Positions 1 to 11,823 of a stretch of DNA of 64,000 nt are shown here, one piece after another. The notes below the pieces were generated by a model. That model worked only from the letters and a program-made list of their open reading frames with translations, made no database searches and was not told where the DNA came from. Made by a program: the position numbers and the translations under genes. The DNA lies in NCBI RefSeq assembly GCF_003254395.2, contig NC_037639.1:8794501-8858500 (forward strand), in the 5' to 3' direction. The DNA is from Apis mellifera. Lineage: Eukaryota > Arthropoda > Insecta > Hymenoptera > Apidae. The stretch's first letter is position 1, and the number at the start of each line of letters is the position of its first letter.

Positions 1-1188
1 CAGATTAAGAAATGAGGATATAAATACAACAATGAATAATCAAAAATTAAGAGAGAGAGAAATAGTAATAATTCAATCAATCATCTCGATTCATGTTCTC
101 GTATTTAAATTTCATATGGCGCCTCCTCGTCCGAGGAAACGATGCACAAGGGCGACCACCATTCGCACGACTTGTTGTTCTTCTTCGTCCATGAAGAGGG
201 ACGAGGAATAGCAAGGATGAAAGTCGCTCGCGCTATTTTCCACGGACGTAGAAAGGAAAGAGGGGAGGAATACCTCTGGCGCGGTCCCCGAGCGCCTAAT
301 CTCTAAGTGGCGTCATTTATCTGTAGAGGCGGATACATACGTGCTGCCGGGTCTCTCCACGGCCGTCGGCGGGTTGGTGTGCGAGACGTGGGTGAAGTGG
401 GTGCCTCCTAGTCTCGTCAACTCGGAAAGATCGCCGTCTCCTTAGGGAGCAGCGAAAAAAAATGTACCTTCCTTCTTTCAGCCGGTCGTGAAAAGCGAGC
501 GGGGAAATATTCTCCTCGGGATAATCGTGCGACGAACGATGATAAATTTCTCGATCTCTTCTCGTGGAATCGAAGGAAGAATTCGTTATTTCCTTTCCCC
601 TGGTGGTATTTATTGCCTGATCTTGAGCGACGAAAAATTGATTTTAACAACAGTTTTTTTTTTTTTCCTCTTCGTTTGGCTTTCAGTTTCAAGCGAGATC
701 GGTGAACGGAGCCGAATCGCGAGACTTTCTTGAAATGAAATGAAAACGGAGAAACTTGGGAGGATTAAATTAACTTCGTAAGGTGAGGAAAGATTGGAGT
801 ACCTTCGTAAATAAGAGGGTTGGAAAAATTTAATGGTCAAAGAGGGAATCAAAATCTCCTCGAAACTCGGACGGCCACCTCGAAAAGAAGCTCCCCGGAT
901 AATACTGGTGTGAGCAAGGTGTAAGGGGAGGGAGGAGGTGTAGGAAAAAAAAAAAAAAAGAAAGGAGCAACGAAGAGGAGAGTAAGAGGTGATCCTAATG
1001 GCAGTAGTGTCCTTCTGTCGCTCGGGAATCGTGTACGGCTCCTTGAACAGGAGGGTCTCTGCGGCCTCCCTGAAATCCTTGGTAGTAGTACAACGAAGGT
1101 GAGATGGTAACCTGAGGCGTTGCCTGAACATTACCTAGCCACGGTTGGCGATCCGAACCGAAACCTTATCCGTTCCTCTCTTAAGAAA
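1..1188. other. non-coding, no gene seen
   Basis: No recognisable gene is seen here. The segment is mixed-composition DNA with a short GA run near the left edge, a T13 run at 654-666 and an A15 run at 945-959. Open frames on both strands encode R/K/S/F-rich strings with no family resemblance, as expected from CpG-rich and purine-rich DNA. Intronic or intergenic status cannot be separated without transcript data. Confidence 0.5.
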
Positions 1189-1268
1189 CTCTCTCCGTTC
1201 TCTCTCTCTTTCTCTCTCTTTGCTCTCTCGCAGCTACGCCAGAAGGAGGAGGAGAAGGAGGAGGAGGA
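1189..1268 (+). other. pyrimidine tract, CAG and GGA-rich run (splice-acceptor-like)
   Basis: A long CT-rich tract (about 1189-1230) ends in CAG at 1231-1233 and is followed at once by a GGA-rich purine stretch. This is the textbook shape of a 3' splice site on the plus strand. The frame that follows would read LRQKEEEKEEED and continue as a charged, Glu/Arg-rich peptide to a stop near 1356. No downstream donor or family match supports an exon, so a CT microsatellite beside a GGA repeat is the simpler explanation. Confidence 0.2.
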
Positions 1269-2769
1269 CAAGGGAACGAGAAGAAACGAGAACGAAACGG
1301 GCCTGCCTCTTGGCAGACGAGGTCGAGCAAACGGAGGAAGTGGAAGAAACTCTTGAGCTGTATCGTGGCACGTTTTAAAAGCAGCAGGCCGGGAGGAACC
1401 GGTCATAGAGCCCCTGCCAGAGATATTCACGCGTCATAAAGCAACGGAACTAATCTCGTGCCTGGTTCCGTTGGCCCTGCTCTCCTTTTTTTTTTCCCCC
1501 AACGATATCGTAATGGCCATCGGTTACTAACTAGAGTGAAAAATACGCTTCGACCGAGACCCGTACCCGTGAAGAACTATCGCGCTCGATTTACTCGCGA
1601 TTTCCGGTCTCCTTCCCCCCCACTCCGTCTCCCGAGTGTTCCAGCTGGCTCACGGAAAGTGGCGGGTTACATTAAGCCCGATTCGAACAGGAACCGATAT
1701 CTCGATACGCTTCCACGATCCTCCTCCTATCGACGAAAATATTTTTTTCTCTTTAATTTTTTCGAATCTTCTAAAAGCTTGCGCAAATTTCGTTTCGAAT
1801 CGCATTCAGGGAAAGAGAGAGAGGGAGGGAATGAAAAAAAAAAGAAACGAATCGATTCGGAAGATTTTTCGTAGAGATCGTCCAATTAAGATAATCAAAA
1901 AAATATCCCGACGTATTTCGACGTCCCGTTTTAATCGAAGGGAAAATTTTTTCGTCGGATCACGGTAGGAAGAAGCAGCGAGGATTTTATAGAACGTCGA
2001 ATCGAACGTGTACCGTCTGAAGCTATCCGATGTATCGATGTAGTTTCGTTTCATCCTGACACCCACCACCCGTCCGTCAGACCGTTTCGTCGTCGATTGA
2101 TTTCCGCACTTTCGAGTGGTTTCACGAGCCAATCAGATTAAGTGATACGTCTGCTGCCTCCTCCGTCGCATTATGCACGCCACTTTCAGCGTCTACGTCT
2201 ATGAATTCGATCCTGTCGTCGCACTGTCGACAATGACGGCCTTCAACCCTTTTCCCTTTTCTGAACAATGACACGCGGATATCGGAGTCAGGATCATCCG
2301 TGCGCGATACACATACGATGAGATTCGTTCTACGGTATGGTTTCCACGGGATGGAACAAGGGATAGGACCGACTTTACCAGATTGTTGTCGTGTAAGGCG
2401 TTGCCGTGTTATCAGATGAGATTCCTCTGAGGAAACCGTTATACTATATCGTGCATACGCGAGTACAGTGTAATTCTCGCGAGAAGAAAAATTAAACGAA
2501 ACCAGCGCGTGTATTCTCTGACAAACAGCCACATAGAATAGTGATCAATGGCATGGTGGATATTTCCGTTCGATCTGAATTCCATTTCGATTTTACGCGT
2601 TGGAGTCTTCGTTCAAGAACTGCGAGATGATTCCAAGATTTCTCGAATTAATTACACGTTTCGAATATTGAACAAGAGTAGCAAAGAAGTTTGCAAAGAA
2701 GTTTAAACCGAACAAAGGATCCCAAAAGATTGGAGGAACACGGAGGAAAAAGATTAGACATCAGATTTC
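1269..2769. other. non-coding, no gene seen
   Basis: Mixed AT/CpG sequence without a recognised gene. It contains a T/C run near 1487-1500 and an A-rich tract near 1836-1848. Open frames of 100-140 codons exist on both strands, but they overlap each other and have no domain features, so they are read as chance frames. Confidence 0.5.
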
Positions 2770-3480
2770 ATGTGTTGCTCCTTCCCTGCCCTTCTTAGAA
2801 TCAAGCCTCCCTTTTCGTGCCCCGCATCCCCGGATTCTTTCGTCTTATTTCATCATCCCCGATCCCCTCCACCCTCCTTCCTCCGATCTTTGAACACGCC
2901 CAAGCATCTATCTCAAAGCGATCACGTTAGAGCGTTTCCAATATCTTTAGCTTCCGTCGAAACGGTGGAATGGATAGAAGTCCGCGATAGAAACGTTCGG
3001 TCCGTACGTAGCCTCACGGCTCGTGTTGCCCATCACGCGAAAAGAAGTTTGCCAAAGGCGATGTTATCGAATTTCGATCGGTCGACGGCCATTTACTATG
3101 AGCGACGAAGAATGAACTGCGCTCCACCGGTCGTCGGTCCATCGGCCAAGGCGTTCAAGAAGGGGCCTTTCAAAAGCGGATCTGTCAGGTATGCGGGAGT
3201 CAAGTTTCCTTTCGAAAACGTGTCCACCGGACACAATCGATCGCCGATGAATGAAAATACCTGGTATTTACAACAACCGTGCTTCTTAATTTTTATATCT
3301 ACGTACGTGGAAACTGGGATGTTTTTCGTCGACTTTTTTTTTTTCCTTGGATATGAGAATACGAGATCGATACGAAGTGTTTGTAATTATCGTGACCCAA
3401 TTGATAGTTTTTATTCCATAGCTCGCAATTTCGGGCTAAAGTGCTTTTCTGTTTACTTCTCCTCTTCCTCGTTGACCTAA
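2770..3480 (+). other. long open frame, possible exon to 3188
   Basis: An ATG-initiated frame of 236 codons runs to a TAA at the end of this interval, with an in-frame stop shortly upstream (2755). Codons from about 2910 to 3188 look more protein-like than the flanks: many codons start with a purine, and the stretch RRMNCAPPVVGPSAKAF is of balanced composition. A CAG/GTATG donor-like junction sits at 3188/3189. After that the frame runs through a T-rich tract and becomes F/Y-rich. No domain, signal peptide or family is recognised. It may be a real exon, an lncRNA exon or a chance frame; chance is favoured. Confidence 0.15.
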
Positions 3481-4527
3481 TTGACTACAATCGTAGAAAT
3501 AAAAAGGAAGCGGGAGCAGCTCTTATCGCGACTGCTTGAAAATATCTTACAAATCTCTGAAAGATTAAGGCTCGTGATACGTATAAAAAAAAAAGAGCTG
3601 GAATCAAGATCCGTGGGTCGTAAACAAGATTGTAAATAAGGAAAAGCAGTTCAGAAAGGAAAACGAGAGCAGAGAGAGAAACGCTATTTCAAAGAACGTG
3701 GAGAAATCATCGATCGCGATCGACAATCTCGTACAAGTCTCGAGTGGCAATTTTCATTAGCCCGCATATTCGAAAGGGTAACGAAATATTACTCGACGTG
3801 GGGGATCGATAGCAATTTTTCGGAGGAGGACCAGGCTCGGCTCCATGCCGAGTATCGTTCCGTCCGTCCGGTTGATAATCAGAATCCACTAGAGATCCAC
3901 CGCAGAGTATCCGTCCTGTCTACGAATCGATACAATGCATATACGTGTACACCGATGTCCGCACGATAAACCCATGCCTCTCTTCCTACTCCCCATATTC
4001 ATATACATATTTACACGTGCACGCGCGTATCGATTATCGCAGGGCCAAGCGCGTCGACTGAAGCAATTCCACGAGTAATTATCGGCAGGTAACCAAACAT
4101 CTAATAATCCCAGACAAAATCTATATATCCCCTCCTCCCCGATCGCGAGTGCTCGACCACAGGCCGAAATCGTCCCTCGCGGGAACGGCGATTTAACTCG
4201 CAATAACTCGTAATAACGGGGTTGTTTGATTATTATAAACGTGTTCGACTGGCCGAAGACGACTGACGGTCGTCGAGATTGGTTTGGAGCGGGCGGAGTG
4301 GCCGGATGTCTGACAGACGCGGGAACAGGGTCCTCGAGACCTCCTCTCCACGCGTGAAATTGAACAGAGCCGAAGGTGGGACACGTAATGACACGTCCGC
4401 AAACAGGGCACGGTTTAGCACGCTATCCCTCTGCCGAATTTTTTGGCCAACACTCGACGAGACCGGTGTTATCGGACTACTTTCTTCACGGCCTTTGCTT
4501 CTTAAGCGTAATACGCATGGATCGGTG
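3481..4527. other. non-coding, no gene seen
   Basis: AT-leaning sequence to about 3700, then more CpG-rich DNA with several short overlapping frames on both strands. No repeat family, RNA gene or recognisable coding segment is seen. Confidence 0.5.
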
Positions 4528-4549
4528 TATATATATATATATATATATT
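4528..4549. repeat. (TA)11 microsatellite
   Basis: Uninterrupted TA dinucleotide repeat of 22 nt, followed by TTGG. Confidence 0.95.
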
Positions 4550-4854
4550 GGTATCCATAAGGGAGGAGGCTTAACCAGGTAGGGAAGGGATTATTACGAA
4601 AGTATGAGTGATAATATTTGAACGGACAGAAATTTCGCCAGGGGAGCTTATTAAAGTTGGCCTTACTTAGCTGCTACCACTTTCCTCCTCCCGCTTCCTC
4701 CCGCTTCTCTCTCGGGGATCATTAGTATAAATAAGGTTTAGACGCGGGTAAACGATGCGACGATTCTCTGCCTCCTCTTTAATCACATTTCCGAGTTAAA
4801 AGTATTAGGAGGATGTATCGTAAGTATATTACGAGTCTCCTGCTTCCATCCTAT

Positions 4855-4910
4855 TTTTTCTTTCTTTCTTTTCTCGCTTCGAGATCCAAAAAAAAAGAAA
4901 GAAAGAAAAA
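4855..4910. repeat. 18-bp perfect inverted repeat of polypyrimidine/polypurine
   Basis: The left arm at 4855-4872 (T5 C T3 C T3 C T4) is the exact reverse complement of the right arm at 4893-4910. The 20-nt spacer contains CGCTTCGAGATCC. As DNA this can snap back, and a transcript of either strand would form an 18-bp hairpin. Both arms are low-complexity tracts, so replication slippage plus inversion could explain it. It lacks the mixed-sequence arms of a typical microRNA precursor. Confidence 0.8.
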
Positions 4911-5162
4911 GAAAAAGAAAGGAAACAAGATTAGAAATTCTGAAAAATTCTTTCCCTATCAATAACAGAAGAAGAATACCTATTTTTCTTTTTTTTTTAT
5001 TATCGAATTTCCGAAAAATCCGAAACACGAGTATTATTCATATTCCATTACAAAAATGTCGCGTGAATTTTATATAAATATCATGATCCCAAAAATTCCC
5101 TGCCAAAAAACATTCGATATTTACTCTCTGCCACGTTTATTCCCCCATATCCTTTGTAAAGG
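4911..5162. other. AT-rich, no gene seen
   Basis: A-rich then AT-rich sequence with a T9-10 run near 4990-4999. No coding or RNA feature is recognised. Confidence 0.5.
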
Positions 5163-5181
5163 CCGTATATTGTATATACGG
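5163..5181. other. 8-bp hairpin with 3-nt loop
   Basis: CCGTATAT at 5163-5170 is followed by a TGT loop and ATATACGG at 5174-5181. It is the first of two close stem-loops in this short GC-rich stretch. Confidence 0.6.
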
Positions 5182-5243
5182 TAAAACGTTGGAAACATCG
5201 CCGCTTGAATCGGCCGGGCTGTCATATTTCCTAGCCCGAAAAA

Positions 5244-5266
5244 CCGTGCTCGAAACTGGAGCACGG
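5244..5266. other. 8-bp GC-rich hairpin
   Basis: CCGTGCTC at 5244-5251 pairs with GAGCACGG at 5259-5266 across a 7-nt loop, GAAACTG. Flanking AAAA and TTTT could extend the stem past a 2-nt bulge. Just upstream GGGCT and AGCCC form another short stem. The sequence is not low-complexity, so it may be a structured or regulatory element. The stem is short for a microRNA precursor. Confidence 0.6.
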
Positions 5267-5285
5267 GATTTTCCCTGATGCACGG

Positions 5286-5342
5286 TATATATATATATAT
5301 ATATATGTCTACGTGTGTATGTGTGTGTGTCTGTGTGTGTAT
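5286..5342. repeat. compound TA/TG microsatellite
   Basis: A TA repeat at 5286-5306 passes into an imperfect TG repeat to about 5342, interrupted by CTACG and CTG. It separates the hairpin pair from a CpG-rich block that follows. Confidence 0.9.
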
Positions 5343-5720
5343 TCGGTTTCGGAATACGCGCTCTCTTTGTTCAACCCTCGCTCGGCTCGCCACGTCGAGG
5401 GGTGCGCGTCACTGAAGTTTCCCTGGCGACGCCGGCGCGCGGCTTTGCCCGTATATACTGACACGGGAGGGACGTCGATGCAAAAGTTGCGTCGCGTGGA
5501 AATTAAAGAGGGAGAGATCCGTCTCGTCCGCCACTTCAAGTACGAAGTACGGTGGTGGCCGCGGGTGGAGGACGAATGCGATTGGTCGGGCCAAGTGGAT
5601 TTGACGGGGGCGCGCTTGCCGGTGGTTTTAACCTCCCCCTCCGGCAAGCGCGAATCCTGCACCAACACGGTCGAGGGTCGTCGAGCGAGGGAGGGGTGGT
5701 GAGTAGTCGATAAGAGTAAC
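5343..5720. other. CpG-rich block open in several frames
   Basis: This block is rich in CpG and low in TA, which by itself keeps several frames open. The plus frame carries MQKLRRVEIKEGEIRLVRHF and reads fairly protein-like, but overlapping minus frames are equally open. It begins inside the TG repeat, so no credible start or family can be named. A CpG-rich regulatory stretch is at least as likely as coding. Confidence 0.3.
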
Positions 5721-6500
5721 GCAGCACCTAATGCAACGATCTTTTGCCCCGTTCGTTACACCACCCAAGTGGCCAAGTGAGCACACCGGCCACCGATTGT
5801 CACGTCTCCTTTCCTTCGAGAAGTTTTCCATTTCGTCCTTTCCTTCGATCCGGGAAATATTATCTCGAGGTCGAGGGTCGAGGGAAACGAAAACACTTTC
5901 GTCCTTTCCCTTCCATTTTAATCTCGCCTATCTGGCAAATGTCTAAGCAACCATCATCCAAAGTGTCGTCCAATTTTTCGACGAAGTTTTTCTTCTCGAA
6001 GAAGTGGGATGCAAAGATAATATTTTTTCCCCTCTTCTTCTTGGATGAATTTCATAAAAAAAGGAAAAAAAAAAGGAACGATTTGTTTTCGATTATTATC
6101 GAATTACAGTTTACGTTTTACGAAAAATTTGACGAGGGGATAAATGATTCATACGATAAGAATATATAAATTATTCCCATTATTTTTATAAACTTTAAAC
6201 TTTTTAGCTGTTCAAATGATCAAAGTTTAATCAAAATAATCCAGTTCACTTTTTTTCGAATCAATGCGTACGTTAAATTTGTTACGTTGCTTTTTTTTTT
6301 ACAATTGAAACGGCTAAACGGTACTAGTAATTTTTATCGAACCCGAGGAATAACAGCAATCTAGCACGAACTTTTGAAAATCTTTGAAAAAGAAGATAAC
6401 GAGTTTTTAATTGATTCTATATCGAACAAAAAATCTGTTAACCGGAAAAATTTTATTCGCTGTAAATATAATTATTCCGCGTGCAAAAGACGCGCTACAA
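5721..6500. other. AT-rich, no gene seen
   Basis: A mixed segment becoming strongly AT-rich after about 5990, with A/T runs near 6057-6076 and 6291-6300. No coding or RNA feature is recognised. Confidence 0.5.
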
Positions 6501-6526
6501 CTTTTTTTTTCCTTTTTTTTTTCCAG
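6501..6526 (+). other. T-tract ending in CCAG (splice-acceptor-like)
   Basis: T9 CC T10 followed by CCAG resembles a strong 3' splice site. The frame immediately after reads ESENELQNILASRLREC and stops within about 75 nt. No matching donor was found, so this is a lead only. Confidence 0.2.
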
Positions 6527-7909
6527 AGAGCGAGAATGAATTACAAAATATTCTCGCATCGCGTTTACGAGAATGCGTGAAACGATTGTGTGCGCGTTGT
6601 TGAATAGTCATCGACGCGCGGCGTGCGTCGGTCTCGCGCGCAAAAAAAAAAAAAAAAATCGGGGGAAGGGGAGATGGAGGGAGTGGAAATTCTTGAAAAC
6701 GAGAAGTTTCGTCGTTTCTTTGTCGCGGGTAGGGGCTAGTCATCGATGCACACGCGAAGAAGGGGCAACGTGCATCGCGCGCACGTTTCCTACGGGGCGC
6801 ACACAAGGCGGGGGGCGCATGTGTGAGATTTCCACTTCCCCCTTTGCCAACATCACGCACTTGTCCTCCGCCTCCGCCGTCGCCCAGTGGATGTCAATGA
6901 CTCGGATGACTTCGTGAATATTCGTCGTCAGTAACAACGACGCCGACGACGACAGAGGAAAATCGATTGCCATCCAGACACCGAGACTCCTACTAGCTGG
7001 GGTGTCGGGGATCTCCTCGCCGAACCGAGCGAGCCGCGATGAAATGAAACGAGAAAAATTCAACGAGTTTGTTTCCCGTCTTTCTCCCGCCTTCCGCCCG
7101 CCTCGTCCTTTTAAAAGAGGATTTAAAGCGTTCGAGCGTCGATGTCTGATCGTGTTATACGTTATAGATAAAGAAAAAAAAAGAAAAAAGAAAAAAGAAA
7201 AAAGATAGAAGGAAAAAAGAAAGAACGATATAATAGAAAAAAGAGGAAGAAGAGAAAGACGGGAAGGAGGATTAAGCGAACGACGATTTTTATTTTCGCA
7301 TCGCTGCAAACGGTATCGCCAATCACGTCCAATTTTTTTCAACGTCGCGTCTAGCTACGAGATAAGATATTTTTATTTTTTTTTTCTTTAAATTATCGTT
7401 TATTTGACGGGAAGTTTCCCCGTATCCGGCAGCGAGAGATAGGGTTAAAAAAGACAGACAGCCAGACTGGTTGACCACCTCGGCAATCTCTTACAACCAC
7501 CGTCTGCACCGTCCACATTCTCATCAGCCCCCTCGCCCCACTCTTCCATCCCTCAGTCGGCGACCAACACTCGAGCCGCTAAGTGCACCCCCTCTGCATC
7601 CACCCCTAAGCTATAACACATGCTCGCTAACTCGAAGACTAGGTATTTTCCACCGTCGTATATTTCAGCTGTCGTATACCCAATGCAATATACATAACAC
7701 GTACGTGTTGTCGTCAATTTATTTTTTTTCTTTTTTTGTTAACTCTCTTCCTCTATTATCATTTAGGTGGAAATTTAATGATCGCTCGTATGAATCTTCG
7801 CGCGTGGTCTCGACTCTCGTTTGGCGAGCAAGCCAGAAAAACTTTGGCAGTATAGATTAAACTTGAACTGCGTTTACTTTTTAAGACTCGGGCAAGTCTC
7901 GTTGAATAC
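6527..7909. other. non-coding with A17 run and purine tract
   Basis: Holds an A17 run at 6642-6658 and a long A/G-rich tract at about 7169-7260. The purine tract creates a long open minus-strand frame that is rich in F, L and S. From about 7471 to 7860 a C/T-rich plus frame is open but Pro/Ser/Leu-biased. No gene is recognised. Confidence 0.5.
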
Positions 7910-8290
7910 GCGGTGTGCATAAATTACGAGGCCGCGTCCCCCTGAGAATACTCATCCAGAAACAAAAGAAACAAGGCCCTCGTTATTATTATACTTGACG
8001 CCGGGCTGCTCGTCCAGTCTCGGTGTACCCCCTCGGTGTCCCGGTTTATAAATGCAAAATGAACGGAGAAACGGCGTTTGCCGACCGATGTCGCACACAC
8101 CTCGAGTTTCACGACTTTTATAAGGTGACAGAACAGAGCCACGGCGAGGAGGAGGGAGGGGAGCTGCACGGTGACTTTTCTTTTAATTAATTTGGGAATT
8201 ACCATGAAACCTGGCAGCCGGTCTCCCGGCGTGCCCCACCCTCCCACCGGGCCGCTGCATTATGAACAACTTTTATAATTAAGCAATGAA
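7910..8290. promoter_or_regulatory. candidate cis-regulatory block with three TTTATAA words
   Basis: A low-repeat stretch carrying TTTATAA at 8045-8051, 8117-8123 and 8272-8278, plus TTTTAATTAATT near 8180. TTTAT-type words are known targets of posterior Hox and Caudal-class homeodomains, and TTAATTA of many homeodomains. The minus strand is also open for 107 codons, but no family is recognised. Calling it an enhancer is inference from motif grouping and lack of simple repeats. Confidence 0.25.
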
Positions 8291-10189
8291 GGAAACTTCG
8301 TTGAAAAATTCGTGTCTACACGGCTCTTTCGTCTCCCTTTCTCCTCTTCCTTCTTCTCATCATCGCGTCACCATCTTTCTACAACTTAGCACCGTTTCTG
8401 TTTCTCCATTTTTCTTAACTCGCTTCTTAACGCCCTCTCGTTATTTCTCCTTCTCCTTCGAAAATTCTTCACCTCGAAAGAGTTGGTGGAACGAATTCTC
8501 AATTCTCGCGCAAATAATCGGGAAATGTATTTATTAAATACGTTAAAGAATTTTTTCTCGAATTTATCATTCTCCGATTTTTAACGATGATCATTGAATA
8601 AATGAATAAATTTGACGTGGAAAAATTTTGACGGAAGAAAAAGAAAGGGAATCAACTGTATTCGCGATACAGAAAGTTTTTTTTTCCACGGCTATTTTGT
8701 ATTATTTAACGGGTTTATGCATATCCTACGTCACAAACTATCGCGCGATATCGTGGAAAAGATATTGATCTACGCGTTTCCCTGAGTTAACGTGCATTGC
8801 CTCGCGAGTTTTTATTCTTGTCCGCGATTTTTAGATCGCGAACGCGTCATTCGATGACGACACGACGTATTTCCCGATTTTTCAATCACGCAAATGGTAC
8901 GCTTCCTCGCAAAGAGAAATGAAACTCTTGGTCGCATCCCATTATTGTCCATTCAATTAAAGAAGATTCGTTCGAGTAAAGATTTTTTTCTCTTTTTCTT
9001 TTTTCAAGATATTCGATCACGCGAAATTGAATATGGGAAAAAAAAATGTCTTCGATGATTAACGGTTATAAACGGATAAAAACGAATCTCTGACACTTGA
9101 TTTTTAAAAACTATCCCATAATCTCCGAAGGGGCGATCTATATCCATCACGACGATCGACATACGACGATATTAAGCATCGGCCATTTTTCTCCCCTGGA
9201 ACTAGGTTATGTTTTTCCAAGATTCTTCCGCTGTCATCCCTCATAAATTGAAAGATCGAGGTGCAGCTGCGTTCGACAGTTAATTAAACGGGAAGCAAGA
9301 ACAACTTTCAGAAGATAAAGAGCAACCAAGTGTAGCGGGGTGTGTCTCGTTCCAACGGAAAGATGCAATTTTTATACTTTCGATTCACAGATATTGCGAC
9401 TCGCGTCTGATTTATCATCGATCCTTCCAAGTTTTTCTTTTCTTTTTTTTTTTTTTGCCGCTTACAACTTACTTCAGAAAATACTTTTTTTCTTTCCTCT
9501 TCCTGTCTCTTCCAATTGTACAATTCTTCGACGATATTCGTTTCAACATAACGACGTTACAAGTGTCGTGTCGTATTTTTTAATTACACCGTATAACTAA
9601 TAACAGGAGATGCCGAACAAACCGGTTGTAATTAGCGGCTGATGAAACTATCTAGATTCCCAGAGAAATCGCGGATCTAGATAAATTGCGGCGCGAAGAT
9701 CGAGAACGAGGCATCCAATACGTAGAAAGAAGAATATACTCTTCGACTGCGCCCATTTCCGGTGCATCGCGCATCGCGGCTTTTAATTATCCGCTCTGGT
9801 TAACGGTGATCCAATTCCAAGAACGAATTGCCCCAATTCGAAATGACAGGGCATTGTGCTACCGATATCATCCGCGGAATCGATGAAATAATGCCCTCCT
9901 TAATCATCAGATTATTCTAATTCTCTCAAAATAATATCACTGTACTTTCGTATGTAAGACGTTAAATTCGAAAGTATTAAATTAAGAAACGAAATTTCTT
10001 CGAGAAAAGGGATTGCCTCGTAAAATAATTTAACACGTTGTTTCACTCGATCAAAATTTCCTATTTCGCCTATCTGTCTCGCTATCGACGCAACGTCTCG
10101 TCCATTTGTACATCCCTCTGTCTCTAGAAACGCACAATGCGTTTATAATATCCCCGAAACTTTCATCCATCTAATCAAAAGATTTTCAC
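8291..10189. other. AT-rich, no gene seen
   Basis: Mostly AT-rich sequence with a T14 run at 9443-9456 and small purine or pyrimidine tracts. Only short frames occur on both strands. I see no gene, RNA gene or mobile element. Confidence 0.55.
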
Positions 10190-10760
10190 CAGGTTTGCTC
10201 GCGTCGCGGGCCAGATTTATACGCCGGTTCTGAAGCATCGCGCGAAATTAAATTCAACCGGACGGGGCCCCGGCTTGTAAAGAACGGGGGATTACGGGGC
10301 AAAGGCGTAGGCTGCTGCCGCTTTAATTATAACACCGGGCAACGAAGTGGCGACACGCACGGAGGAGGAAAAAGGGCTGGAAAAACTGATTTCGTTCGAG
10401 TTTTACGAACGTTTCGCGAGCGTTACTCGCGAATATTTTAACAGCGACACCAGCGCGTTGTCGCATTCAATAAAGCTGAGGGTGAGGAAAGGGGGGCTAA
10501 AAAAAAAAGATTGTTTCACGAATGTTCTAATAACCAACTTCCGTTTAATACTCCTGTGCTTTGTCACAGCCGGGAAACGAGATTTACGAGATTCAAGCGC
10601 GGGCACGCTTCCCGATACAAAGTGCCCGACGTTCTGAACAACGCCTCCATAATTATTTCGTTGTAACTAAACAGAGGCGGTAATCTACGTGTAACAAAGT
10701 GCATAGTGGATTTGTCGGAAGCACGTGATGGAATTTATTCCCCTTTTACGTGAACCGAAC
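10190..10760. promoter_or_regulatory. low-repeat GC/TAATTA block, candidate regulatory element
   Basis: Low-repeat sequence mixing CpG-rich words with TTTAATTATAA (about 10321-10331) and TAATTATTT (about 10652-10660). CGGGCAC at 10600-10606 pairs with GTGCCCG at 10622-10628. ACAAAG and CTTTGT words, the core recognised by Sox/HMG proteins, occur near 10695 and 10771. The function is inferred only from this texture. Confidence 0.2.
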
Positions 10761-11823
10761 TGAGCACAACTTTGTTGCAATCACATCAGAGCCATGTTTC
10801 CAGTTTTTATTCCCCTGCGTCTATTCTATAAAGTGAAATGTATTTTAATACACAGAAGATACTAAGATATTATTCGTTAGAGAAGTGATGTATAAAATGA
10901 AAGATTTGCATCTTTTTCCTAGTGGAGTTTCCAAATCGTAAACTTTCAACTTGATGAAGTTTAAAATTATAATTTTTGAGTCGTTATTCATCATTTTTCT
11001 ACCAACAATCGACGATTCTTCAAGAATTTCATTCGAAAACGATGTGTTTGTTTCGCTCGATCAATTTAAGAAAGATGAAGAAAAAAAAAGAAATTAAGAA
11101 AAACTTTATTGCATCTTGGACGACTGAGGATTGTAATATTAAGCTGGAATCGCGAAAAATTCAATTACAATGATCAAGCAGAATCGTTTATTCGAGTACA
11201 GTTACAGATATCGAGGCGGAAAGACGGAAAGGAAAAGTGATCGCGAAAAGAACGATGAGAGTTACAGGAGAGTAAGAAAAGGCGACAGGGAGCGAGTATC
11301 ATCTATCATCCGGCTGTTTACCAGTGAAACAGGCTGCAAATGCTATTCAATTTGCCTGATGGAAAGCCTCTCTCTGCTTTCCTTTCTTCCTTCCTCGAGC
11401 CGCGTTCCGCCTCGTATCGGCATTCCTCCTAACTTCCTTCCTCTTTTCCTCCTTTCCGCCGCCTTACCTCCTCCTCTCCTCTCCCTTTCACTTACTCTTT
11501 GTACCTTTCTCCCTCTATCCCTCACTTTCCTCCTTTTATCTCGTCGCGAACTGTTTCTTCTTTCTCGTAACGCGCTTCGACCAGCGATTTCCGATGTCGT
11601 CGTTTCTTCGACACGAAGAAGTTCTCTCTTTCGCGAATCCCTTGGCCGTTATCCTCGAATCACGAGAAAGAGAGGGGAAGAGATAGACGTGGATGGAACG
11701 AGTTAAAATGCAACGACAGCGCGAAGATAAAAACCGAGGAGAAGCAGGAGGAGGAAAAAGGCGACGAGACGCGAGGGAGAAATTAGAGCGAAGAAGAGGG
11801 AATGTGTAGAAGCGAGAACTGGG
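10761..11823. other. non-coding, no gene seen
   Basis: AT-rich to about 11200, then C/T-rich. The CT-rich part (11360-11560) supports a 178-codon plus frame that is extremely Ser/Leu/Arg-biased and is treated as spurious. Confidence 0.5.

Noticed and set aside
5313..5702. 129-codon plus frame as a secreted or membrane protein
   Set aside because: Its hydrophobic Met/Cys/Val N-terminus is a translation of the TG microsatellite, not a real signal peptide.
6740..7342. 200-codon minus-strand frame
   Set aside because: Its centre is a poly-pyrimidine-derived Phe/Leu/Ser run; no family resemblance.
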